Shown in pieces: positions 16,162 through 23,667 of a stretch of 26,349 nt of DNA. The notes beneath the pieces are model-generated. The model saw nothing but the letters and a program-made list of their open reading frames with translations, was not told where the DNA came from and did no database searches. Position 1 is the first letter of the stretch, and each line of letters begins with the position of its first letter. Both the position numbers and the translations under genes were made by a program. Source of the DNA: CAZNRY01 sp964575675 (lineage in GTDB: Bacteria; Eisenbacteria; RBG-16-71-46; CAIMUX01; VGJL01); assembly GCA_964575675.1 (NCBI GenBank), contig CAZNRY010000034.1:1-26349 (forward strand), written 5' to 3'.

Positions 16162-17559
16162 ATGGAGCCGGATCGCAAGATCCTCGTCGTCGACGACCAC
16201 AAGACAATCCGCGACGGTCTCCGTGCGTGGCTCGGCGAGTTCGGTTATCCGAACGTCGAGGATGCGCCGGACGCCGAGACCGCCCTCGAGAAGGTCCTCA
16301 TCTACCCGCCCGACCTGATCATCGTCGATCTGAACCTCCCCGGTAGGTCGGGCCTTGACCTGGTGGGAGACCTCCTGCAACTCGGCATCGAGACGACCAT
16401 AATCGTCTTGACCGCTCACGGATCGATCGACAGCGCGGTGAAGGCGACCAGGCGCGGGGTTTTTGAGTATCTATCCAAACCGGTTCCACCGGAACGACTG
16501 AAATCTGCCGTTGATCGCGGCATGGAGAGGACGGCGCTCAGGCGCGAGGTGCGCGATCTGCGGCGCGAGATGATGCGCGCGGGCCGCCTCCCTGATCTCG
16601 TGGGGCGCACACCCGTCATGCTCGAGATCTATCGACTGATCGAACACGTCGCGCCGACATCAGCTTCCGTCATGATCACGGGAGAAAGCGGCACGGGCAA
16701 GGAGGTGATCGCGCGCGCCCTCCATCGCCTGAGTCCCCGCGCGACGCGGACCTTGGTGGCGGTGAACTGCGCGGCGATTCCCTCGGCCCTTCTCGAGAGC
16801 GAGCTCTTCGGGCACGAGAGGGGTTCGTTCACCGGAGCCACCGCTTCCCGAACGGGACGCTTCGAGGAGGCCAGCGGAAGCACGCTCTTTCTCGACGAGA
16901 TCGGGGAGATGCCGATCGATCTTCAGAGCAAGTTGCTGCGCGCGCTGGAGGATCGCAAGGTTCGCCGGGTGGGGGGAGACCGCGAGATTCCGATCGACGT
17001 CCGCATCGTCTCGGCCACCAACGCGCGTGTCGAGCAGCTCCTGCAGGATGGGAGGCTCCGGGAAGATCTCTACTTCAGGCTGAATGTCTTCATGATCGCA
17101 ATCCCTCCGCTGCGCGAGCGGTCCGAAGACGTTGGCGTGCTCGCCGAGCATTTCCTCCAAACGCACCTGAAAGAGAACCCGGCAGCCCGCGTGGTCGGCT
17201 TCACGGACGAGGCGCAGCGCCTCATGAAGGCCTACTCCTGGCCCGGGAACGTTCGTGAGCTCCGCAACGCCGTCCAGCGGGCCGCCATCCTGTGCGGAGA
17301 GGGGGAAATTCTCGCCGAGCATCTTCCGTCCCCGGTCAGGGGAGGCGATCCGGTCGTCCGCAGGACCGTTCGGGGCGTGTTCATCGCCCCCGGCACCTCG
17401 ATGGACGAAGCCGAGAAGGCGATCATCATCGAAACGCTCCGCCATTGCGGTGGCAACAAGTCGCGGGCGGCGGAGGTCCTGGGAATCAGCTTGAAAACCC
17501 TCTACACGCGTCTGAACCTTTATGAGTCGGAACGCCGCGAACGTGGGAACGAGGGATGA
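16162..17559 (+). CDS. NtrC-family sigma-54-dependent response regulator
   Basis: Cytoplasmic two-component regulator of 465 aa with three domains. The receiver domain (about 5-120) has acidic Asp11-Asp12, phospho-acceptor Asp56 (IIVDLNLPG), Thr/Ser in LTAHG and Lys in LSKP. The sigma-54 AAA+ domain (about 150-375) has GESGTGKE (Walker A), a GSFTGA loop (the common form is GAFTGA) and FLDEIGEMP (Walker B). The C-terminal Fis-type helix-turn-helix includes NKSRAAEVLGISLKTLYTRL. ATG 16162 has GAGAGGA upstream. It overlaps the histidine kinase gene as ATGA, so the two form a cognate pair. Targets are not known; sigma-54 promoters would be expected among them. Confidence 0.95.
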   Translation: MEPDRKILVVDDHKTIRDGLRAWLGEFGYPNVEDAPDAETALEKVLIYPPDLIIVDLNLPGRSGLDLVGDLLQLGIETTIIVLTAHGSIDSAVKATRRGVFEYLSKPVPPERLKSAVDRGMERTALRREVRDLRREMMRAGRLPDLVGRTPVMLEIYRLIEHVAPTSASVMITGESGTGKEVIARALHRLSPRATRTLVAVNCAAIPSALLESELFGHERGSFTGATASRTGRFEEASGSTLFLDEIGEMPIDLQSKLLRALEDRKVRRVGGDREIPIDVRIVSATNARVEQLLQDGRLREDLYFRLNVFMIAIPPLRERSEDVGVLAEHFLQTHLKENPAARVVGFTDEAQRLMKAYSWPGNVRELRNAVQRAAILCGEGEILAEHLPSPVRGGDPVVRRTVRGVFIAPGTSMDEAEKAIIIETLRHCGGNKSRAAEVLGISLKTLYTRLNLYESERRERGNEG

Positions 17560-19055
17560 TGAGAGGCTCCTGGGTGGGCCGCTTGATCGTCGCCCTTCTT
17601 CTCCTCGCGGTCGTTCTGGTCGCCGTGTCCGGATTCCTGGAGCTGATAGGCGCCGTCCGGCAGGCGACCCAGCAGGCGCAGGTCGAAGCAGGACTCGTCG
17701 CGGGCAACGTGTTAAGGCAACTCGATCGAATCGGCGCGTCGGGCGGTTCTCGGGCGATCGAGGATTTCGGATCAGACCCCGGACTCCAAGATGTTCTCCT
17801 CGACGCGTTGGTTCTCGCCCCGTCGATGCTCCACGTCGCTGTTATCGCCCCCTCCGGTGCAGTCGTCGCGCACACGATGGCCTCGCGGATCGGGGCGATC
17901 GATCCCCCATATCCCGAGCTTCCCCGGGCGCTCTCCTTCGGAGATGCCGTGGCCGTCCTGATCGAGTTGGTCCGGTCCCGCCAGGCCTATCAGCGCGAGT
18001 TTCCGATGATGCGCGGGGATACTCCGTTCGCGACGATCCGCATCGTCATCGGAGGGACGTTCCTCTGGGACGCCGTCAAGGCTGCCGCCTCGCGCGGGAT
18101 GCTGACGGCGATCATCGTGGTCGGTCTGGCGGTTGCTTCCGGGCTCCTGCTCTACCGATTCGCCAGAGGACGCTTCCGTACCTTGGAGCAGGGAATCACC
18201 GCCTTGCGCGAAGGGCGGTTCAACACCCTTCCGGATTCGGGGATCGACGAGTTTGCACGCCTGGCGCATGGACTGAACGCGCTCGGCGCGCGTCTTTCGG
18301 AGGAGGCGAAGGCGCATGGAACGGCGGCTCCGGGGACGGGGCCAAGGGATCCGGGGCTCGTCTTCCTGGAGGGACAGGCGAAAGCCATCGCACGCCTGGG
18401 CGAGGTTGCGGCGGGGATCGCCCATGAGATCGGCAACCAGATGCAGGCCGTCGAGCTCGACCTGGACACTCTTCAGCGCGTCGCGGGGCGGGACGCCGAA
18501 AGGGACCGCCAGCTCGCCGAGACCGCAGCGAGAGGGGTCGCGAGCGTGGGAGGGGCCGTCCGGGGGTTCCTGAAGATCGCGCGGTTGCGCCCTCCGTCCC
18601 CTCGATCGGTTCAGATCAACGATCTTCTGGAAGAGACAGCCAAGACCTTTGCGACCGAGGCGGGTCTCGCGGGGGTTCGAATCGAGCTCGAGCTCGACCC
18701 CGACATGCCCCGGACGATGGCAGATCCGGAGGTGCTTGCCCAAGCCCTCCTGAACCTGATTCGCAACGCCCTGCAGGCTATGTCCGAGCGGGGTGAGGGG
18801 CGTATCGTCCTGAGAAGCTCGCGGTTGGATGAGACCCTTCGGATCGCTGTGAAGGACGACGGGACGGGGATTCAGCCTGAGATTCAGGAGAAGATCTTCG
18901 AGCTGTTCTTCACGACCAGAACCGACGGCAGCGGGGTCGGCATGCCCCTCGTGAGGCAGTCGATCGAGATGCACGGGGGCCGCGTGCTGATCGATTCGGG
19001 TATCTCCGGCGGGACGGAGGTAATTCTAGAGTTTCCATGGACTCGAGTCTCTTGA
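17556..19055 (+). CDS. Membrane sensor histidine kinase
   Basis: Inner-membrane sensor kinase of 499 aa. The first membrane segment (about 8-28) and the second (about 182-201) enclose a periplasmic region of about 150 residues with no recognisable ligand motif. A HAMP-like linker (about 202-255) and an Ala/Gly/Pro-rich spacer follow. The dimerisation and phosphoacceptor region has IAHEIGN with His290. The ATPase domain shows the N box (LLNLIRNALQAM, around 398-409), DDGTGI (434-439), and FFTTRTDGSGVGM. ATG 17556 overlaps the response regulator stop; ATG 17559 is an equally plausible start. It would phosphorylate the NtrC-type protein upstream. Confidence 0.93.
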   Translation: MMRGSWVGRLIVALLLLAVVLVAVSGFLELIGAVRQATQQAQVEAGLVAGNVLRQLDRIGASGGSRAIEDFGSDPGLQDVLLDALVLAPSMLHVAVIAPSGAVVAHTMASRIGAIDPPYPELPRALSFGDAVAVLIELVRSRQAYQREFPMMRGDTPFATIRIVIGGTFLWDAVKAAASRGMLTAIIVVGLAVASGLLLYRFARGRFRTLEQGITALREGRFNTLPDSGIDEFARLAHGLNALGARLSEEAKAHGTAAPGTGPRDPGLVFLEGQAKAIARLGEVAAGIAHEIGNQMQAVELDLDTLQRVAGRDAERDRQLAETAARGVASVGGAVRGFLKIARLRPPSPRSVQINDLLEETAKTFATEAGLAGVRIELELDPDMPRTMADPEVLAQALLNLIRNALQAMSERGEGRIVLRSSRLDETLRIAVKDDGTGIQPEIQEKIFELFFTTRTDGSGVGMPLVRQSIEMHGGRVLIDSGISGGTEVILEFPWTRVS

Positions 19056-19612
19056 GACCCGCGGACCTGCGTTCTCCACTCTCATCCGGGTGGGGCGGCC
19101 GCCGCCTGCATGCTATCCCCGTCGCGGCGGGGCTGCTGCTGATCTGCGGCTGTTCGCTCATGCCGTGGCGGAAGGACCCCGCGCCGACACCGAGCCTGAG
19201 GACCTCAGACAAGCAGGCGTCCGTGCCCGGAGAGACCGCGCCCCCGCGTTCGCACGGGAGTGGAATTGATTCCCGGGAGCGGACCGGTGCGGTTGCCGAC
19301 ACGACGGCCCCTGCATCCAAGACGGCGGCGACGCCTGTCTCCGAGCCGGCCGCGCCGAACATCACGATCCAACTCACCGACGAAGAGCGCGCCCGGCTGA
19401 TCGACGAAACCGAGAAGGACGTGGCGCTCATCACCGCCTGCCTAAGACGCCTTGATCGCGAACACCTGGATGAGGGGCAGAGGCGGTCGCTGACGGACGT
19501 CGAGGATCTTCAGAAGGCCGTGATGAAGGCGCGGGACGAGAGCGACGTTCAAGCTGCATCCCGCCTGGCGCGGAAGGCGAGGCTCTTGGCCGAAGACCTT
19601 GCCGCACAATGA
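19037..19612 (+). CDS. Small lipoprotein of unknown function
   Basis: A 191-aa protein not recognised as a known family. A basic N-terminal stretch and hydrophobic segment (about 26-38) end in LLLICGC, so Cys39 may be lipidated; Cys at -2 is unusual for a lipobox. A low-complexity Pro/Ala/Thr-rich linker (about 45-105) precedes a charged, helical, probably coiled-coil domain (about 110-191) beginning NITIQLTDEERARLI. It overlaps the kinase gene by 19 bp. GGAGG at 19016 is rather far from ATG 19037, so the exact start is uncertain. Its position suggests an envelope partner of the two-component system. Confidence 0.72.
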   Translation: MDSSLLRPADLRSPLSSGWGGRRLHAIPVAAGLLLICGCSLMPWRKDPAPTPSLRTSDKQASVPGETAPPRSHGSGIDSRERTGAVADTTAPASKTAATPVSEPAAPNITIQLTDEERARLIDETEKDVALITACLRRLDREHLDEGQRRSLTDVEDLQKAVMKARDESDVQAASRLARKARLLAEDLAAQ

Positions 19613-19689
19613 CACGAGTCCCTCGGCCGCCGATGGGGGGGGCAACCCCTCGGCCGGCCAAGGGCCCGTGCTGAGTCCCGAGAGTCTGA

Positions 19690-20331
19690 CTATCGGGACG
19701 CGATCCCTTCCTGCTGTGGTCCCTCCAGCGGAACGCGCTCGATCAGGACGACCAAGACCTGCCGCCGCTGCTTGCCGGTTCCGATGAGCGATACTTCGGT
19801 CGCGGGGATCTCCTCGCCGAAGCTGATCGTCCGGTACCGCGAGAGCTGCCCAGGGGCATTGCCGACGAGAAATCGCTCGACCGCATCCGCCCTCCGGCGA
19901 CCCAGATCGTAGTTGTAATCATCAGGGCCGGCCGGGTCCGTGAAGCCGAAGATCTGGACGGCGTACTGCGGGTTGTTCGTGATGGACGATACGACCTGGC
20001 CGAGCGCCGACTGTGCGTCCGGATCCAGCTTCGCACTGTTGAAGGCGAAGTAGACTTGCGACCTCGATGCCTCCCGCAGGCCGACGCGGCCGAGGGCGGC
20101 GCTCCATGCCCCGCCCGCCTTCGCGTAGGCGGAATCGGCACGGCCCAGGGCATCCGCGGTCTGATCGGCGTTCCTTCCGTCCTCGGCTTGCAGGTTGGAA
20201 TCGATCTGCGTCACGTCGGCCCGGAGCTCGGCCACCTGGCTTCGGACGAACCCCTTCGTGGCGCACCCGCACGCGCAAAGGCAGAGGAGGGCGACGATTG
20301 CCCCCCGACCAAAGGCCTGGTCCCTTCTCAT
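19690..20331 (-). CDS. OmpA-family peptidoglycan-binding lipoprotein
   Basis: Envelope lipoprotein of 213 aa resembling the Pal/OmpA C-terminal family. The N-terminal hydrophobic segment ends in a Cys-rich lipobox (LCAC, Cys21 likely lipidated). A short helical linker (about 28-88) follows, with Asp/Ala-rich coiled-coil character. The OmpA domain starts VYFAFNSAKLDPDA (93-106) and has GFTDPAG (129-135) and the peptidoglycan-contact stretch YDLGRRRADAV (141-151). ATG 20331 has GGGAGG at suitable distance; the much longer open frame upstream has no signal sequence at its start and no homology. It is convergent with the small lipoprotein gene, with 77 bp between. Confidence 0.9.
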   Translation of the reverse strand: MRRDQAFGRGAIVALLCLCACGCATKGFVRSQVAELRADVTQIDSNLQAEDGRNADQTADALGRADSAYAKAGGAWSAALGRVGLREASRSQVYFAFNSAKLDPDAQSALGQVVSSITNNPQYAVQIFGFTDPAGPDDYNYDLGRRRADAVERFLVGNAPGQLSRYRTISFGEEIPATEVSLIGTGKQRRQVLVVLIERVPLEGPQQEGIASR

Positions 20332-20950
20332 CACGCTTACCTCCCGGCTCGCAGCGGTTCTCGCTGCGCGCCCACAGGATCCCTCCCCGCATCGCGGGAC
20401 CAGAGATCGCATCCGACTTCTTTCGACCCGGGTCGCCTTGCTGCGGTCGCGGCGGCCACTCGAACGAGATGGATCGGTGTCTTCTAACGATTGATCCGCG
20501 TCGCCCATCTCCGTCCGGTGGCTCGGAACCCCGGCCCGTCCGAGTGACCGCCGGGACTCCCCAGTATCACGAACCGTGCCGGGATTGAAGGCGAGCAGCG
20601 ACACTCGTTAATGCCTTGTCACAAATAGAGATCAGGCACGGCCCTTGTTTGAGGAGAACCGCCCAGATACCAAGGCACCGGTAGGATTCACAAGAGTCTT
20701 GTAATTTTTACACGAAGAAAAATGGTTGCTGCTCGATCTGAATCTCCGCTCACTGATCAAGAAGGCGAGCTCGGCGAAAGGTACGCATCGCGCGCCGACC
20801 TTGCCGGGAGCCCCGGAATATCTCTATAATTCGAAGCGAATGCACCGTTCCCCTCGGGCCTTTTGTCCCGCCGTTCTCGGGCGGCCCCGCCGCATTGGCT
20901 CCCTGCGGCCGGAGGGACCCCGGCGTGGGGACGACAAGGAGTTTCCCAGG
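20332..20950. other. Intergenic region between divergent OmpA-like and SGNH genes
   Basis: About 620 bp without a credible gene. A locally AT-rich patch (20685-20725), unusual against the GC-rich surroundings, contains the 13-bp palindrome ACAAGA-g-TCTTGT (20690-20702) followed by AATTTTT. Just upstream, AGGCACG-N4-TTGTT (20634-20649) partly resembles a sigma-54 site but lacks the GC of the -12 element. The clearest promoter is at 20801-20830 for the plus-strand gene. I see no convincing promoter for the minus-strand gene. Confidence 0.6.
20801..20830 (+). promoter_or_regulatory. Candidate promoter of the SGNH-like gene
   Basis: TTGCCG (20801-20806), 18-bp spacer and a perfect TATAAT (20825-20830). 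Transcription would start near 20837, giving a leader of about 115 nt before ATG 20951, with AAGGAG at 20936-20941 as ribosome binding site. The -10 box stands out because the region is otherwise GC-rich. Confidence 0.55.
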
Positions 20951-22039
20951 ATGATCTGCCGCCGACCCCGAATCCGCTGGGCTTCGCTGGCTCTCCTCGC
21001 GGGAGGGTTGGGCACATTCGGCTCCCCAGCCTCCGCCCACGAGAACCTTTTTTTCCTTCACCATTCGACGGGGCACAACCTGATCGACCAGGGGGATGTG
21101 CGCCCTTACATCGATGGCTACAACGCGACTCAAGGAACCCATCTCGCTTTCTGGGACCATGACTACAACTGGGAGGGGCTCCGGGATCCGGCCGGCAGCT
21201 ACGTGGGTCATTCGTACGAAATCCCGGGTGACAACACCGATCCGGACGGGCTCCATTATCTCTGGACCGTCCCCAACGCCGCGCGGGACTCGATCCTGGC
21301 CAATCACGAGGTGATCGCCTTCAAGTCGTGCTATCCCGCCTCGCACGTCGATAGCGACGCGAAGCTGGCCCAGTATCAAGCGTGGTACCTTTCGATGCGG
21401 GACTTCTTCGACGCGCAACCCGAGCGGATCTTCGTGGTCATGTCGCCGCCTCCCCTCCACCGTCTGGACACGAACCTCTCGGAGGCCGACCGCGCCCGCG
21501 CATTCGCGGTCTGGCTCGGAAGCCCGGCGTACCTGTCCGGGCATCCCAACATCGCGTATTTCGATCTGTTCAACCATCTCGCCCGTGCCGCGGACGGTTC
21601 CGCTACGCGAAACATGCTCCGCTACGAATACGAGCTGGACCATGCGAGCGGCGATTCCCACCCGAATTTGTTGGCCAACCAGACCGTGGGCCCGGTCTTC
21701 GCGGAGTTCCTGATCCAGACGGCCGGGGGCGCAGCCAGCGTGGACGAGACGGCGCCCTGGACCAGCGGCCGGGGGATGCTCTGCCGTCCGAATCCGGTCC
21801 GGGAGGCGGCGACGATCCTCTACCGGGCCGCCCGGCCGGGATGGACGCGCCTGACGATTTACGATGCGGCCGGCCGTCTCGTGCAGACCCTCGCCGACCG
21901 GCATGACGAGGCAGGAACCCATGAGGCGCGCTGGGTCCCGCGCTCGCGGGAAGAGTCGGTCAGATCGGGCGCCTACTGGGCCCGGCTTGAGCGGGAAGAG
22001 GGGATCGTGGAGAATCTGAGACTCATCGTCCTGCGCTAG
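20951..22039 (+). CDS. Secreted SGNH-hydrolase-like protein with FlgD-Ig/T9SS-type C-terminal domain
   Basis: Exported protein of 362 aa. The signal peptide has an Arg-rich start and likely cleavage after ASA (27-29). The main domain begins ENLFFLHHSTGHNL, where Ser39 in HHSTG could be the nucleophile, and ends with GDSHPN, where Asp235 and His237 resemble the last block of SGNH hydrolases. The substrate is unknown. The last 85 residues, from CRPNPVREAATILY through LTIYDAAGRLVQTL to the final LRLIVLR, match the beta-sandwich FlgD-Ig or type IX secretion C-terminal pattern common in FCB-related candidate phyla. ATG 20951 is chosen for its signal peptide and for AAGGAG 9 bp upstream. Confidence 0.82.
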   Translation: MICRRPRIRWASLALLAGGLGTFGSPASAHENLFFLHHSTGHNLIDQGDVRPYIDGYNATQGTHLAFWDHDYNWEGLRDPAGSYVGHSYEIPGDNTDPDGLHYLWTVPNAARDSILANHEVIAFKSCYPASHVDSDAKLAQYQAWYLSMRDFFDAQPERIFVVMSPPPLHRLDTNLSEADRARAFAVWLGSPAYLSGHPNIAYFDLFNHLARAADGSATRNMLRYEYELDHASGDSHPNLLANQTVGPVFAEFLIQTAGGAASVDETAPWTSGRGMLCRPNPVREAATILYRAARPGWTRLTIYDAAGRLVQTLADRHDEAGTHEARWVPRSREESVRSGAYWARLEREEGIVENLRLIVLR

Positions 22040-22069
22040 ATCAACTCTGCTGGATCTGAGAGACGAGCT

Positions 22070-23278
22070 TCATGCATCCGCTCGCCGTCTTCGCCTGTCG
22101 ATCGCCATGATGCCGAGGAAGAAGACGAGGCCGGCCATCCCGAAGGCTGCCTCCGCGTGAAGCATTCCGCCGGGGTCCCATCTGGTATGCGCCCACCCGT
22201 CGATCCTCGTCATGTAGTAGATCGGGGTGTTCGACAGCGAGGCGAAGACGTTGTACTTGGTGGCGGCCGCGCCCATTCCCATTGCCTCGAGGACGAACGC
22301 CGTGAACCCTGCGTAGGTGAGACCGGTGATCAGCGCGTAGAGCGTGGTGAAGACCACGTACATTGACTCCGTCCGCGGCGCGGCCGCCATCGCCACGGCG
22401 CAACCCGCCTGGAGCACTCCGAAGACCGCATAGGCCGCCTTGCGGTCCATCCGATCGCAGATCCAACCCCCGATCAGGCAGCCAGCGGCCGAGATGATCC
22501 CGCCGAGCACCCCCGTCACGATCGCCACAGTGTTGGCCGTGGCGCGCCAGTCGTCGGCCACCGCGGACCAGAGACCCGATGCGGCGCCCGACCCGATCGG
22601 CAGGATGCACAGGATGAGGGCGAGAAGACCGGTCCGCGCCTTGGCCACGCTCCAGAGATCGACCCCCACATTGACGAGGCTGCGGCCCAGCCCGCCCGTG
22701 CGATGCGCCGAGTGCGGTTCGGGCACGAAGAGAAGTCCGAGGGAGCAGAGGAGGCACGCGACGCCCAGAACCGCGCCCGCCATCCACGGGGCGGGGAGGT
22801 GCTGCGCCATCAAGAGACCGGCGCCTCCGCCCAAGCCCGCGCCCCCCAGGTTTCCCGCCTGGAACCACCCCCCCGCGCGTCCCTTCTCGTTCTCGGGCGT
22901 CCCGTAGGCCATGAGGCTCTCGACCGACATCCCGAGGAACGTCACCGCGACATTGGAGACGAAAACCACTATCGAGAGAAGCGGCAGGCTGCTCGCGGTC
23001 GCCGGGAACACGCCAGTCGCCCAGATGCCGGCGGCGCTCACGAGGCTCGCGAGGAGATACCATGTCTTTCGGCTCAAGGTCGTGTCGGCGATCGGCGCCC
23101 ACGCGAACTTCCAGGTGTGGGGGACCAGGCCGATCGCTATGAGCGCCGCGGTCTGCGTGAGCGAGACCCCCGCCTTGGACAGCAGGTAGGCGACCGCGAC
23201 CGCCAGGTAGCCTCCCATCACACCGAAAGGGAGGATCAGGATCATGAAGACGGCAGGGTGCGTGTGCCTAGTCCGCAT
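22070..23278 (-). CDS. Major facilitator superfamily transporter (AmpG/RhtX-like)
   Basis: Inner-membrane transporter of 402 aa with about twelve hydrophobic segments. The central cytoplasmic loop after segment six contains PEPHSAHRTGG, and the loop after segment two contains WKFAWAPIADTTLSRKTWY, similar to the PAT/AmpG branch of MFS. The substrate is not predictable; muropeptides or siderophores are transported by known relatives. The preferred start, ATG 23278, lies inside the left end of repeat copy C (23268-23453), where GGTGAG just upstream could serve as a weak ribosome binding site. The next ATG (23245) would remove HPAVF, which looks like part of the membrane-proximal N-terminus. It is convergent with the SGNH gene, 30 bp apart. 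Confidence 0.88.
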   Translation of the reverse strand: MRTRHTHPAVFMILILPFGVMGGYLAVAVAYLLSKAGVSLTQTAALIAIGLVPHTWKFAWAPIADTTLSRKTWYLLASLVSAAGIWATGVFPATASSLPLLSIVVFVSNVAVTFLGMSVESLMAYGTPENEKGRAGGWFQAGNLGGAGLGGGAGLLMAQHLPAPWMAGAVLGVACLLCSLGLLFVPEPHSAHRTGGLGRSLVNVGVDLWSVAKARTGLLALILCILPIGSGAASGLWSAVADDWRATANTVAIVTGVLGGIISAAGCLIGGWICDRMDRKAAYAVFGVLQAGCAVAMAAAPRTESMYVVFTTLYALITGLTYAGFTAFVLEAMGMGAAATKYNVFASLSNTPIYYMTRIDGWAHTRWDPGGMLHAEAAFGMAGLVFFLGIMAIDRRRRRADA

Positions 23279-23453
23279 TTCTCACCCGCCTTCTGCTGCG
23301 ACGGCGCATCTGGCCGTATCTTCAGCGTCGCGCTTGCTCGGCCTCCTCGACATACTGCAGCGAGTGTGCCTACGTCGGCCTCGCATCGCGCAACTTGCAT
23401 CTACGGCCATCTGACGCCGTTTCGCGACGAACGGTGGCGAGAAATCGGGCTGG
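23268..23453 (+). repeat. Dispersed palindromic repeat, copy C
   Basis: Third copy, 186 bp, same orientation as B. The left end is intact CTAG (23268-23271); the right end has decayed to CTGG with one base missing in the terminal repeat (GAAATCGGGC instead of GAAATGCGGGC). The central palindrome reads CATACT-gcagcg-AGTGTG, where a G-T pair keeps the fold possible in RNA. It lies between the divergent MFS and polyferredoxin genes and includes the proposed MFS start codon. Confidence 0.92.
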
Positions 23454-23667
23454 GTTTCATCTGCGGGATCGTATCAGAACGACCCGGCCGTCGAACGGGA
23501 CCGCCGGAAGGCCGGGAACTGGACAGCGGCGAACGGCCGTGGCAAGCTTGGGACGCGTCCTGCCCGGCACCGGAGGTTTCAGTGAAGAGACTTAGCTGCT
23601 CTAGATCGCGCCGCGAAACCCCGAGCGGGGGGCGCGTCACCCTCTTCCGCGTTCTGGCCCGCACTCC
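23454..23667. other. Leader region of the polyferredoxin gene
   Basis: No gene is supported here. It holds the 10-bp palindrome GGACGCGTCC (within 23550-23562) and a GC-rich hairpin shortly before the gene (CGCGCC ... CCCC-gagc-GGGG ... GGCGCG, roughly 23609-23637). I find no clear -35/-10 pair and no Shine-Dalgarno site before ATG 23668, so expression signals are unclear. Confidence 0.4.

Noticed and set aside
19613..19689. A CCGA(T)GGGG...CCCCTCGG hairpin between convergent lipoprotein genes as terminator
   Set aside because: The stem is short with a bulge and has no T-run on either strand; could be chance in GC-rich DNA.
20332..20604. Upstream extension of the OmpA-like frame
   Set aside because: The lipoprotein signal begins at ATG 20331 with a good ribosome binding site; the upstream 91 codons are Arg/Ser-rich without homology.
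20726..20950. Upstream extension of the SGNH-like frame
   Set aside because: It would bury the signal peptide and crosses the TATAAT promoter at 20825; AAGGAG and the signal peptide support ATG 20951.
5328..23453. Small reading frames inside the repeat copies (for example tails reading LHLRPSD-VSRRTV)
   Set aside because: They recur only because the DNA repeat recurs, lack consistent starts and differ in frame relative to neighbours.
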